Under the pieces are notes generated by a model. The model was not told the DNA's origin and made no database searches. It worked only from the letters and a program-made list of their open reading frames with translations. Positions 16,072-25,300 of a stretch of DNA of 64,000 bases are shown here, piece after piece. Source of the DNA: Bradyrhizobium diazoefficiens (GTDB taxonomy: Bacteria; Pseudomonadota; Alphaproteobacteria; Rhizobiales; Xanthobacteraceae). The stretch spans positions 186,001 through 250,000 of the forward strand of contig NZ_JAFCJJ010000007.1 of assembly GCF_018131015.1 (NCBI RefSeq), in the 5' to 3' direction. A program made the translations under genes and the position numbers. The first letter of the stretch is position 1; every line of letters begins with the position of its first letter.

Positions 16072-17985
16072 TTAGTTCGACTTCGCGTTTTCCTTGGCGC
16101 CCTCTTTGGCGTTCTCGGCCGTCGGCGAGCCGTCCTGCGCGGCAGGCTTTTCGCCGATGATGCGCCGCTTCAGGAGGTCGAGGAAGGGAGATGCCGCGGG
16201 AGACTGACGGATCAGGGCTTCGGGATCGGGAAAGATCAGCGGATCGTCCCAGGGACCCTGCACCATGAAGGGCAATTGATAGCCGGACGTGGTGTTGAGG
16301 CTGGCCACGCCCTTCATGTCGTATTCGCGCGTCGGCACCGAGGCCGTGCCGGTCAGCGTGATCTTCGCCGCCGGTCCTTCGATGCGGATGTCCTCGGCGG
16401 TGGCGATGCCGTCGGAGAACTTCACCGCGATGACGAGGTTGTCGTAAGGAGTCGAGCCGTTGCGAAAATTGCCGCCGCCCGACAGCGGACGCCGCTCGAG
16501 CCGCTTGAGCAACTGCTCGGCATTGAAGCCCGCGATCGCGCCATTTTGCCCGGTCACCGTGGCGGTGCCGTCGAGCGACTGCACGAGGCCGAACGGGCTC
16601 GATCCGGAGGCGAGCAGGGAGACGTTGATGTTGCCGCGGCCGGACAGCTTGTTGAGGCCGAACAGTTCGGTGGCGCAGGCCTGCAGGTCGACGTCGATGA
16701 ACTGGAACTGCGCCTTGACGTCGGCGACCGTGTCGGATCGCGCGATCCCGAACGAGCCCTTGGCGATGCCGCCATAGACCTGGGCCTCGCCAACCGAGAG
16801 CGCCAGCGTGCCGTTGCGCAGGTTCGCGCCGATCGCGGTGCGGCCGAGCTTGGTCGGCCCGACCGTCAGCCTGGCCGCCGACAGGCGCATGTCGAGGTCG
16901 GTGGTCGACAGCCCGTTGAGATCGAACAGCTGCCTGTTCCAGTCGCGGGCGCCGCTCGCGAGCAGGCGAAAGGTCGAGATGTAGGGCGTGAAATCGAGCG
17001 TATCGGCCGCAAGCGTCGCCTGCAGCGTCTGCCGCCCGTTGTTCGCATAGGTCATCACGCCCTCGGCGGCATTGCCGTCGAGCTCGACATTGACGTTGGT
17101 GAGCGCGATCGAGGCGCCGACGACGTTGGCGCGCGCCTTCAGCGCGAAGCGGCCGAAGCCGCCGCTGCCGGGCTGCGGTTGGCCGGTCCAGCGCAGCGCG
17201 TTGCGCAGCGACGGGCTGTCGATGGTGAGCGTACCCTCCATCATCGGGCTGGTGCGATTGGCGACGCTGCCGTCGAAGGCGAGCTTGAGCGGGGCGCTGG
17301 CGAGCCGCGCCTTCAACCCCGAGCGCTCGCCGGAGAGTGCGGCGACGAAATCGGCAAAGCTGATCGAGCCGTCGACGCGCTCGCCGCGCCAGTCGAACTG
17401 CCCGGTCGCGGCGAAGGAGCGCGAGATCGACGGCCAGGCCAGCGACAGGTCGATATCCTCGATCTTCTCGGTGGCGTGGGTGGCGGCATCCTCGTAATCG
17501 AGCACGCCGTCCTGGATCCTGATCTCGGAGAACGAGACCTGGTTCTCGGCGCCGGGCTTCATGGTTCGCGCGATGGTCTGGATGAACGGCGTCCAGTTGC
17601 TCTCGCCATCCGGCTGCAGGCTGACATGGATCCGCGGCCGCAGCAGCGTCAGGTCGGCAATCTCGAACCGTTGCAGCAAGAGGGGCAACAGCCGCAGATT
17701 CGCGGTGAGCACGTCGACATGGAGCGCGGGGACGCTGGTGCCTCCGTCCTTCAGGCCGACGTCGTGGAACGAGATGTAGCTGGCCGGGAGGATCGAGATG
17801 TCGATGCTGCCGGCGACATTGAGCTCGAGCCCGGTGACGTCGCGGATCTGCGCCTCCACCGCCTGGCGCAGCGAGTCGCGGTTGATGAGCCAGGATGTCG
17901 CGATCAGGGCGATCAGCGCGACGCCGAGCAACGCCGCGATCGGCGTCCCGAGGCGCTTCATTCCTTGGGCCATGGTCAATGGCAT
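16072..17985 (-). CDS. AsmA-family protein
   Basis: 637 residues. One N-terminal transmembrane helix (about 13-33) anchors a large periplasmic region. NRDSLRQAVEAQIRDVTGLEL (about 35-55) is the characteristic N-terminal AsmA stretch, and the long beta-rich body with a C-terminal AsmA-like domain (LLKRLERRPLSGGGNF, then YDMKGVASLN) fits the family. Members are bridge-like proteins linked to outer-membrane assembly or lipid transfer between membranes. The last about 25 residues are a charged low-complexity tail. The gene stands alone between an ABC operon and a divergent CoA-transferase operon. Start could also be the Met four codons later. Confidence 0.88.
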   Translation of the reverse strand: MPLTMAQGMKRLGTPIAALLGVALIALIATSWLINRDSLRQAVEAQIRDVTGLELNVAGSIDISILPASYISFHDVGLKDGGTSVPALHVDVLTANLRLLPLLLQRFEIADLTLLRPRIHVSLQPDGESNWTPFIQTIARTMKPGAENQVSFSEIRIQDGVLDYEDAATHATEKIEDIDLSLAWPSISRSFAATGQFDWRGERVDGSISFADFVAALSGERSGLKARLASAPLKLAFDGSVANRTSPMMEGTLTIDSPSLRNALRWTGQPQPGSGGFGRFALKARANVVGASIALTNVNVELDGNAAEGVMTYANNGRQTLQATLAADTLDFTPYISTFRLLASGARDWNRQLFDLNGLSTTDLDMRLSAARLTVGPTKLGRTAIGANLRNGTLALSVGEAQVYGGIAKGSFGIARSDTVADVKAQFQFIDVDLQACATELFGLNKLSGRGNINVSLLASGSSPFGLVQSLDGTATVTGQNGAIAGFNAEQLLKRLERRPLSGGGNFRNGSTPYDNLVIAVKFSDGIATAEDIRIEGPAAKITLTGTASVPTREYDMKGVASLNTTSGYQLPFMVQGPWDDPLIFPDPEALIRQSPAASPFLDLLKRRIIGEKPAAQDGSPTAENAKEGAKENAKSN

Positions 17986-18253
17986 GTCCTGATCGGGTTG
18001 GTCGTTGGAGCTAGATTAAAGGCGGGCCGGGAGAGACCCTGCGCGCCCCACGCCCAACCCCCGCAACTTGATGGGTTTTCTTGTCGCTTTCAAGGCCGCG
18101 GTAGGGTTATGCCCACGGCGTGGGCAGCTTCTAGCACCGGCCTGCGGACCGGAGAAACCCGTATCATTGACGGCTTCGGACGATTTCGCCTAATAATCGC
18201 CGCCAATAAGGCGCGACGCCTGCAAGCCGAAGGTTCAGTCGAAGGTTTTTTGC
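17986..18253. other. Intergenic region upstream of CoA-transferase operon
   Basis: 268 bp between divergent genes. It contains a perfect 15-bp palindrome GCCCACGGCGTGGGC (18111-18125), about 130 bp before the CoA-transferase start, a possible operator. An AT-richer part near 18190-18215 may hold the promoter. Nothing else recognised. Confidence 0.35.
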
Positions 18254-18991
18254 ATGAACAAGGTCTATCCGGACGCCAAGTCGGCCCTCTCCGGCATTCT
18301 GAAAGACAACATGATGATCATGTCAGGCGGCTTCGGCCTCTGCGGCATCGCCGAGGAACTGTCCGACGCGATCCGCGAGTCCGGCGTCAAGGGCCTGACT
18401 GTGGTCTCCAACAATGCCGGTGTCGACGGCATCGGGCTCAGCCGCCTGCTGGAAACCAGGCAGATCAAGAAGATGATCTCGTCCTATGTCGGCGAGAACA
18501 AGCTGTTCGCGCAGCAATTCCTCGCCGGAGAGCTGGAACTCGAGTTCAATCCGCAGGGGACTCTGGCCGAGCGCATCCGCGCCGGCGGCGCCGGCATCCC
18601 GGCCTTCTACACCAAGACCGGCGTCGGCACGCTGATCGCCGAAGGCAAGGAAGTGAAGGAGTTCGACGGCGAGAAGTACCTGATGGAACGTGGCCTGTTC
18701 GCCGACCTCGCCATCGTGCACGCCTGGAAGGGCGACACCGCCGGCAACCTGATCTACCGCAAGACCGCGCGCAACTTTAACCCGATGATGGCGACGGCCG
18801 CGAAGATCACGGTCGCCGAGGTCGAGCACCTGGTTCCTGCCGGTGAACTCAATCCCGACCACATCCACACGCCCGGCATCTTCGTGAAGCGCATCGTCGA
18901 GGTCGGCACGGCCAAGAAGCGCATCGAATTCCGCAACACTCGCCCGCGCACGGATCGCGCGCCCGCGGCCGGAACAGGAGTTGAAATCTGA
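18254..18991 (+). CDS. scoA: 3-oxoacid (succinyl-CoA:3-ketoacid) CoA-transferase subunit A
   Basis: 245 residues, the usual size of the alpha subunit. The N-terminal [14 protein letters not shown] and the [15 protein letters not shown] stretch identify the SCOT/AtoD family; the [14 protein letters not shown] region is also conserved. With subunit B it moves CoA from succinyl-CoA to acetoacetate or a related 3-oxoacid, feeding ketone-body, PHB or aromatic degradation products into acetyl-CoA. TGATG overlaps the subunit B start by one base, so the pair is coupled. No beta-ketothiolase or regulator gene is adjacent, so acetoacetate versus 3-oxoadipate cannot be settled with certainty; similarity favours scoA. 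Confidence 0.9.
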   Translation: MNKVYPDAKSALSGILKDNMMIMSGGFGLCGIAEELSDAIRESGVKGLTVVSNNAGVDGIGLSRLLETRQIKKMISSYVGENKLFAQQFLAGELELEFNPQGTLAERIRAGGAGIPAFYTKTGVGTLIAEGKEVKEFDGEKYLMERGLFADLAIVHAWKGDTAGNLIYRKTARNFNPMMATAAKITVAEVEHLVPAGELNPDHIHTPGIFVKRIVEVGTAKKRIEFRNTRPRTDRAPAAGTGVEI

Positions 18992-19641
18992 TGGCCTGGA
19001 CCCGTGAACAGATGGCTGCGCGCGCGGCGAAGGAGTTGCGTGACGGCTACTACGTCAACCTCGGCATCGGTATCCCGACGCTGGTCTCGAACTTCATCCC
19101 CGACGGCGTCGACGTCAGCCTGCAGAGCGAGAACGGCATGCTCGGCATGGGCCCGTTCCCCTATGAGGACGAGGTGGACGCCGACCTCATCAACGCCGGC
19201 AAGCAGACCGTGAGCGAGCTGCCGTCGACCTCGTATTTCTCCAGCGCCGATTCCTTCGGCATGATCCGCGGCGGCCACATGGACCTGTCGATCCTCGGCG
19301 CCATGCAGGTGGCCCAGAACGGCGATCTCGCCAACTGGATGATCCCCGGCAAGATGGTCAAGGGCATGGGCGGCGCGATGGACCTCGTCGCCGGCGTCAA
19401 GCGCGTCGTGGTGGTGATGGAGCATTCCGCCAAGGACGGCTCGAAGCTGCTGAAGAAATGCAACCTGCCGCTGACCGGCGAACGCGTGGTCGACATGGTC
19501 GTCACCGATCTCGCCGTATTCACCATCGACAAGCACGGCGACGGCGGCATGGCGCTGATCGAGCTCGCCGACGGCGTCACGCTCGACGAGGTCAAGGCCA
19601 AGACCGAGGCCGAATTTCGCGTCGCGCTGAAGAACACGTAA
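18991..19641 (+). CDS. scoB: 3-oxoacid CoA-transferase subunit B
   Basis: 216 residues. Carries the catalytic glutamate in the [10 protein letters not shown] motif (Glu47), which forms the glutamyl-CoA thioester intermediate, and [14 protein letters not shown] just before it. The C-terminal [12 protein letters not shown] and [14 protein letters not shown] are typical of the beta subunit. Start codon overlaps the subunit A stop by one base. The subunits form an alpha2beta2 enzyme in the cytoplasm. The GNAT gene follows after 22 bp and may be co-transcribed. Confidence 0.92.
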   Translation: MAWTREQMAARAAKELRDGYYVNLGIGIPTLVSNFIPDGVDVSLQSENGMLGMGPFPYEDEVDADLINAGKQTVSELPSTSYFSSADSFGMIRGGHMDLSILGAMQVAQNGDLANWMIPGKMVKGMGGAMDLVAGVKRVVVVMEHSAKDGSKLLKKCNLPLTGERVVDMVVTDLAVFTIDKHGDGGMALIELADGVTLDEVKAKTEAEFRVALKNT

Positions 19642-19663
19642 GGTCGTCGCAACGGGGGCGCGC

Positions 19664-20299
19664 ATGACGATACGGTCTGCGCGTCCCGAAGACGCCAGTT
19701 TCATCGCAGCAATCATTCTGTCGTCGATGCGCGGCTACCGGCCGTGCGGCTGGTTCGACGTCGCGCTCGGCTGGCCCGAAGACCAATGCCTGGATTTCAT
19801 CGCGCGCGTCTCGACGGCGCGCGCGGTGTCGATGTGGCACGTCTCGCAGTTTTTGATCGCCGAGACCGACGGCAAGCCCGCCGCCGCGCTCTGCGCCGTG
19901 CCTGCAGCAGGCACCGGCCCCGCGGCGTGGGCCGCGATCGAGGAGGTCGGCGCCGCGGTCGGGCTCGCAGCGCCGGAGCTGGACTCCATTCGCCGGCGTG
20001 GCGCCTATTCGCGTGCCTGCTGGGTTCAGGGCGGCGAGGGCGACTGGATGATCGAGCATGTCGCAACCGATCCGCAGCATCGCGGCCGCGGTCTGGTGCA
20101 GGCGCTGATCGCGCACGCGCTGGAGAAGGGGCGGGACGCGGGCTTTGCCCGGGCCACGATCTCATTTTTGATCGGCAACGAGCCCGCCGAGCGTTGCTAT
20201 GCCAAGGCCGGCTTCGCCTTCGCCGACGAGAAGCGCGACCCGGCTTTCGAGGCGCTGATCGGCGCGCCCGGCTTCCGCATGTTCGCGCGCAGGATTTGA
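19664..20299 (+). CDS. GNAT-family N-acetyltransferase
   Basis: 211 residues. The acetyl-CoA-binding motif A is clear near 130-145: VATDPQHRGRGLVQALI, giving the Q/R-x-x-G-x-G/A signature. ERCYAKAGFAFADEKRD toward the C terminus is motif B. The first about 100 residues hold the variable acceptor-binding part. Acceptor unknown. It follows scoB by 22 bp with GGGGGC upstream of the ATG, so co-transcription is plausible but gives no functional clue. Immediately downstream is a decayed fragment of nirV on the other strand. Confidence 0.85.
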   Translation: MTIRSARPEDASFIAAIILSSMRGYRPCGWFDVALGWPEDQCLDFIARVSTARAVSMWHVSQFLIAETDGKPAAALCAVPAAGTGPAAWAAIEEVGAAVGLAAPELDSIRRRGAYSRACWVQGGEGDWMIEHVATDPQHRGRGLVQALIAHALEKGRDAGFARATISFLIGNEPAERCYAKAGFAFADEKRDPAFEALIGAPGFRMFARRI

Positions 20300-20343
20300 G
20301 TTTCTGTCATGCCCCGGGCGATGACATCGTGTGTGTGGGGACC

Positions 20344-20531
20344 TCACGACCGCACCGTCCAAGCCTTCTCCAGCCGTGCCATCAAGGACGGCTCTTCGCG
20401 CACCAGGCGAAAGCCGATATTGGTAGGCGGGACACCCGCCGCGCAGCCGCCGGCCCTTGCGTCGCGGATGAAGTCGGTGATGTAGGCGCGGTGGAGCCCT
20501 TGCGCCGTCAGGCTGTTTCTGCTGCAGTTCC
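20344..20531 (-). pseudogene. 3' fragment of a nirV-like (formylglycine-generating-enzyme family) gene
   Basis: Encodes only the C-terminal about 62 residues of a SUMF1/FGE-fold protein, including HRAYITDFIRDARAGGCAAG and GFRLVREE, and ends in a stop. It is a near copy of the end of the intact nirV at 26271-27155. Over 20396-20495 against 26335-26434 I count 7 mismatches in 100 bases. No start codon, signal peptide or N-terminal part is present, and homology stops near 20531. It is a remnant of a duplication that now bounds a two-gene cassette. Confidence 0.85.
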
Positions 20532-20573
20532 ACGCATGGCTACGTCCAAAGATTGCAGGCTTGGACTCGACCG

Positions 20574-22100
20574 ATGAGCTGGAACGCGGGCTATGTCGCC
20601 GACATCGGCTACACGGCCGGATTCTATCGCGAGACCGCGCCCGGCCACATGGCCTTCGCGGCGCTCGCGACCGGCCGCTCGCCGGGCCGCGCGCTGCGCC
20701 CGCGGCGCGTGCTGGAGCTCGGCTTCGGCCAGGGATTTGGGCTGGCGCTGCTCGCCGCGGCAAACCCCGACGTCGCCTTCGAGGGGTTTGATTTCAATCC
20801 GGAGCACGTCGCCAACGCGCGCAAGCTGATCGAGGGTGCGCAGCTTTCTAATGTCATGGTCACCGAGACCGGGTTCGAGGAGGCCGCCGCGCGCGGCGGC
20901 GCCAATGATCTCGACATCGTCGCGGCGCACGGCATCTTCAGCTGGGTGGCCCGGCCAGTCCAGGACGCCATCGTCGCAATCCTGCGTCAGCGGCTGCAGC
21001 CGGGCGGCCTCGCCTATGTCTCCTATAATTGCATGCCGGGCTGGGCGCCGCTGCAGCCGATCCGCCAGCTGATGATGCAGGTCAAGCGCCGCAATCCCGG
21101 CCACTCGGACCGCCAGCTCGCGCTCGGCCTCGATTTGCTTTCGAAGCTGCGGCAGAGCAACGCCGGCTATTTCGCCGCCAACCCGGCCGCCGCAAGACAT
21201 GTCGACGCGATGCTTGCGATGGACCGCGTCTATCTCGCCCACGAATATCTCGATGAGCATTGGGACCTGTTTCAGTTCGCCGAGATCGCCGCGCGGTTGG
21301 CCGACGCCAAGCTCGCTTTTCTCGCATCCGCCACCCTGTCGGAGAATCTCGACCGCTATGCCGTGCCCGCCGCGCTGGCGCCGTTGCTCGCCGGGATCGA
21401 CGACCCCGAGCTGAAGGAGACCGTGCGTGACTATGCGGCCAACAAGCAGTTTCGGCGCGATCTGTTCGCGCGCGGCAGCGGTGAACTGACCGCGGGCGAA
21501 CACCTGCGCCTGCTGGCGCAGTTGAGCTTCGTACTCGCGGTGTCGCGCACGCGGGTGCGGTTCATGTTCCAGGGCCCGGTGGCTCAACTCAACGGCATGC
21601 CCGAGCTCTACCAGCCGATCGTCGACCTCCTGGCAAAGGGCATCGCCACCTTCGACGCGCTGCTGGCGTTGCCGGTGTTCGGCCCGAGCAATGCCGCGAT
21701 CCTGCTCGATTGTCTCACCCTGCTGGTCGAATCCGGCCAGGTGCTGCCGGTGATCGGCCCGGCGGCCGACGTGGCGCCCGCAAAACGCTTCAACCGTATG
21801 ATCGTCGCCCAGGCCCGCGCCGGGCGCGTGCACGGCAGCCTCGCTTCGCCGGTGGCGCGGACCGGGATCCCAGTGAGCGATTTCGGATTGCTCGCGCTCG
21901 CTGCCCTGTTCGATGGCATGGAGGACGCTGGGGCCGCGGCGGAGCACGCGATGTCGATCCTCAAAGCCCTCGGCCGGCGGCCGTTCAGGGAAGGCAGGCT
22001 GATCGAGGACGATCGCGAAGCAACTGGCTTCCTCGCCGAGAATTTCCAGCCTGTCCTGGAGGAGGCCGTGCCGGTCTGGCAGCGCCTCGGGATGATCTAG
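20574..22100 (+). CDS. SAM-dependent methyltransferase with regulatory domain (protein-lysine methyltransferase-like)
   Basis: 508 residues from the ATG at 20574. An N-terminal class I methyltransferase fold has the SAM loop RVLELGFGQGFG (about 45-56), the acidic FDFNPEHV after strand 2, and AAHGIFSWV (about 123-131), a motif I associate with methyltransferases followed by a 'methyltransferase regulatory domain' (PF10119 type). Residues about 220-508 are helical and contain that middle and C-terminal part. As I recall, the rickettsial enzymes that methylate lysines on the autotransporter OmpB share this architecture. The next gene, same strand, encodes an autotransporter, so a protein substrate on the cell surface is a reasonable hypothesis. 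No signal peptide: it would act before export. Family assignment is fairly sure, substrate is inference. Confidence 0.82.
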   Translation: MSWNAGYVADIGYTAGFYRETAPGHMAFAALATGRSPGRALRPRRVLELGFGQGFGLALLAAANPDVAFEGFDFNPEHVANARKLIEGAQLSNVMVTETGFEEAAARGGANDLDIVAAHGIFSWVARPVQDAIVAILRQRLQPGGLAYVSYNCMPGWAPLQPIRQLMMQVKRRNPGHSDRQLALGLDLLSKLRQSNAGYFAANPAAARHVDAMLAMDRVYLAHEYLDEHWDLFQFAEIAARLADAKLAFLASATLSENLDRYAVPAALAPLLAGIDDPELKETVRDYAANKQFRRDLFARGSGELTAGEHLRLLAQLSFVLAVSRTRVRFMFQGPVAQLNGMPELYQPIVDLLAKGIATFDALLALPVFGPSNAAILLDCLTLLVESGQVLPVIGPAADVAPAKRFNRMIVAQARAGRVHGSLASPVARTGIPVSDFGLLALAALFDGMEDAGAAAEHAMSILKALGRRPFREGRLIEDDREATGFLAENFQPVLEEAVPVWQRLGMI

Positions 22101-22328
22101 CGCTACTGCCACCGCAACGTTGCGCTGCGACCCTCCCCCTCCGGTGCGCTCCAGGGGACGGTGCCAGCGGCGCCCGTTCAGCGCGATTTTCCGCCTTACG
22201 GTGTGGCATATCCGTGACTCCGGGCGGGATTCCGGCGGGGGTTCCCAAGACCCGCTACCAAGCGGTCGGGCCCGCCGTTAGGCTGGAACCCCGGGAGCGC
22301 GACAACGCGCCAAGACGGGGTTGGGGAG

Positions 22329-25300
22329 TTGGAGGCGCGGGTCGCACATCGGGCTGGCGTCGGCGGCAGCTGGGCGGATGATCCGCGCCAGGCCCGGCTG
22401 ATTGCTATTGTCCGGCCGCAACTGCAGCCCGCCTCCCGCCGCCGCACGGCGTGGCTCACCGGGGCCTCGCTTGGCATTATCGCGCTCACCGGCGTTCCGC
22501 CCCGCGCGTTTGCCGCCTGCCTCGGCGAGAATAGCGCGAGCGTTACCTGCGACGCGACGAACCAGGCGAGCGCTGGCACGCTGGTCACGAGCTTCGCCGG
22601 CACCACCATGGTCAACGTCAATGCGGGCGGCAAGATCGACACCGGCGGCGCCAGCGCGACGGTGAGCGCGGCCGGCTCGCTCACCTTCAACAACAACGAT
22701 CCCACGTTCGGAATCACCAACCAATCCGGCACCGGCGTCGCGCTTGCCAATGATTTCGGCGCGATCACCTATGCGGGATCGGGAGCGGTGACGGCAACCA
22801 GCACAGTGCCGGTCGCAGGCTTGAGCGCGACCAGCAATGCCGCCACTGGCGGCATCAATCTGACCACCGGCGGCCCCATCAGCGTGACGACCTCGTTTGG
22901 GGCGACTGCCATCAGCGCCGCGATCAACAACGCCGCCAACGCCAGCGCTATCTCCGTTCAGATCGACAATAGTGTCAACGTCACGTCATTGTCCAAGAAC
23001 ACCGCCGTGGACGTCAGTACGAGCGGCCTTGGCGGCATCACCGTGACCGACAACGGCGTTATCACCACCAATTTCAATGCCATCAATGCCTGGATATCCA
23101 ATTCCGCCAACGCCAGCGCGCTGACCGTTCATGTCAACAACGACACCTCGGGCTTCATCAGAGCACAACACGACGGAACCGGCAGCCTGCTGATCGACAG
23201 CACGGGCTCTGTCGGCGGCATCTTCGCCCTGGGCAACGGAGATGTCACGGTGAAGGTCTCGAACGACGTCAGCGGAGCGCCCAGCGATGCGGTAAGCGCA
23301 CTCATTGGTTCGTCCACCAGTACCGGCACGCTCGCCGTCAGTGTCACCAAGGGAAACATCACCGCAGGTCTCGGCGCCGGCAAAGTCTTCGGTCCGGGTA
23401 ATGGAATCCTCGCCAGCACGGCGGGTCTCGGGACAACCAGTGTGACGTTGTCGTCGGCCCCTGTGGTAAGCGGGGCGATCGGCATCCTGGCTTCGGCCAC
23501 CAACGCGTCCAGTACCGCCGATATCATCGTTTCCTCGGATGCCACGATCACGGGGATTGCGAGCGGCGGCGGCAAAGGCGGCAAAGGCGGCAAGGGCGGC
23601 TTTGGGGGAAGTCCGTACCATGAATTCGACGCTGCGGGCCTGGCGACAACAGGCGTCGGTATCGGCGTGTCGCATTCCGGCACCGGCAATATCAGAGTCA
23701 CCACCGGCGCCAGTTCGGCGATTGTCGCGGATTCTGTCGGTATCCAGCTCCTGAGCGGCGGGGCGGCGATGCAAAGCGGCGGCAACATCAGCGCCACCAT
23801 CGGCGGGACCGTGAACGCCGGCGGCAGCATAGGCTCGGAGGTCGGCGTCCTGTTCTACGGCGGCACCGCCAACACGCTGACCAATACCGGTCTGATCAGC
23901 GGCGCGACCGGCGTTCGGACGATCGGCGGCTCCGTCACCGTTGACAATGCTGGCCTGATCACCACGTCGAATGTCATTGCCGTGCAGCTCGGCGGGTCCG
24001 GCAACGTCTTCATCATGGATGGCCCGAACGCGGCACTGGGCGGTCTCGCGGTCGGCAGCGGCAACGACACCTTCCGCCTCGCCGGCACCGGCGCCAACAC
24101 TTTTGACGTCAGCCGGATCGACACCGGCTGGACGTCGCTGGAGAAGACCGGGTCGTCGACCTGGACGCTGACCGGCACCAGTGCCTACTCGGGCAGCCTC
24201 GTCGTCTCAGCAGGCACGCTGTTGCTGACGGGCGCGGGTAACCTTGGCGCCGTGACCAACACGCTGACCATCTCCGGGGGCACGCTCGATCTCGGCGGCA
24301 CCACGCAGACTCTTGCAGCCCTGAGCCTTGCCGGCGGCACACTTCAAAACGGCAATCTGAATGCCCCGGTGAACTCAACCGGCGGCACCATCAGCAGCAT
24401 CGGCGGCAGCGCGAGCCTCACGACCACAGCTGGCATCACCACGCTGTTCGGAATCAACGCCTACACCGGCGCGACCACCGTCAATGGCGGCGTGCTCGAT
24501 GTCGAAGGCAGCATCACCGGGACCTCGTCGCTGTCAGTCAATGCCGGCGGCGTCCTGATGGGTGCTGGTATCATCGATCCATTGACCGTCACGTTGGGCA
24601 GCGGCGCGACCTTCGCCCCAGGCAACGGCGCGCCGGGGTCCTCGACAAAGATCATCGGCGATCTCGCCTTTCAGGCCGGTGCGGCCTATTTGGTGCAGGT
24701 CAATCCGTCGGCGGCGAACTTTGCCGGCGTCACCGGCACCGCGATGCTTGGCGGCGCCACGGTCGATGCCGTGTTTGCCAGCGGCAACAGCATTTCAAAG
24801 CAATACACGATCCTGACAGCGAGCGGCGGCGTGTCCGGCACCTTCGGCTCGCTCGTCAACGTCAATCTGCCGAAGAATTTCAGCGACACGCTCGGCTACG
24901 ACGCCACCCACGCCTATCTCAACCTGACACTCGATTTCGGCAACTCGAACAATCTCAATCGTAACCAGCAGGCCGTCGGCAATGGCCTGAGCAGTTTCTT
25001 CAACGCAAACGGCAGCATCCCGCTAGTGTTCGGCACGACGACACCTGCTGGATTGACGCAATTCTCCGGCGAAAGCGCGACCGGCTCGCAGCAGAGCACG
25101 TTCCAGGCGATGAGCGAGTTCATCAACCTGCTCACCGATTCCTTGTTCGGACGCGGCAACCGCTTCAACGGCGCGAGTTCACCTGCGGGCTATGCGGACG
25201 AGGAGAGCGCCAGCAGCTACGCCGCAACGAAGCGGCTGGCGCGCGAGCGCGGCGCCTACATGGCATTCACCAAGGCGCCGCTGGCAAGAAGCTACGAGCC

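Noticed and set aside
16276-18780. Long plus-strand open frame over the AsmA gene and into scoA
   Set aside because: It spans the asmA start and an intergenic region and reads through scoA in the wrong frame; no recognisable domain.
20340-20535. Possibility that the nirV-like fragment is a complete small gene
   Set aside because: It lacks a start codon with a ribosome site, and the homology covers only the last about 62 residues of a protein of about 294.
23560-23610. Short GGCGGCAAA repeats considered as CRISPR-like or tandem DNA repeat array
   Set aside because: They are in-frame codons for Gly-Gly-Lys within the autotransporter, with only three units and no spacers.
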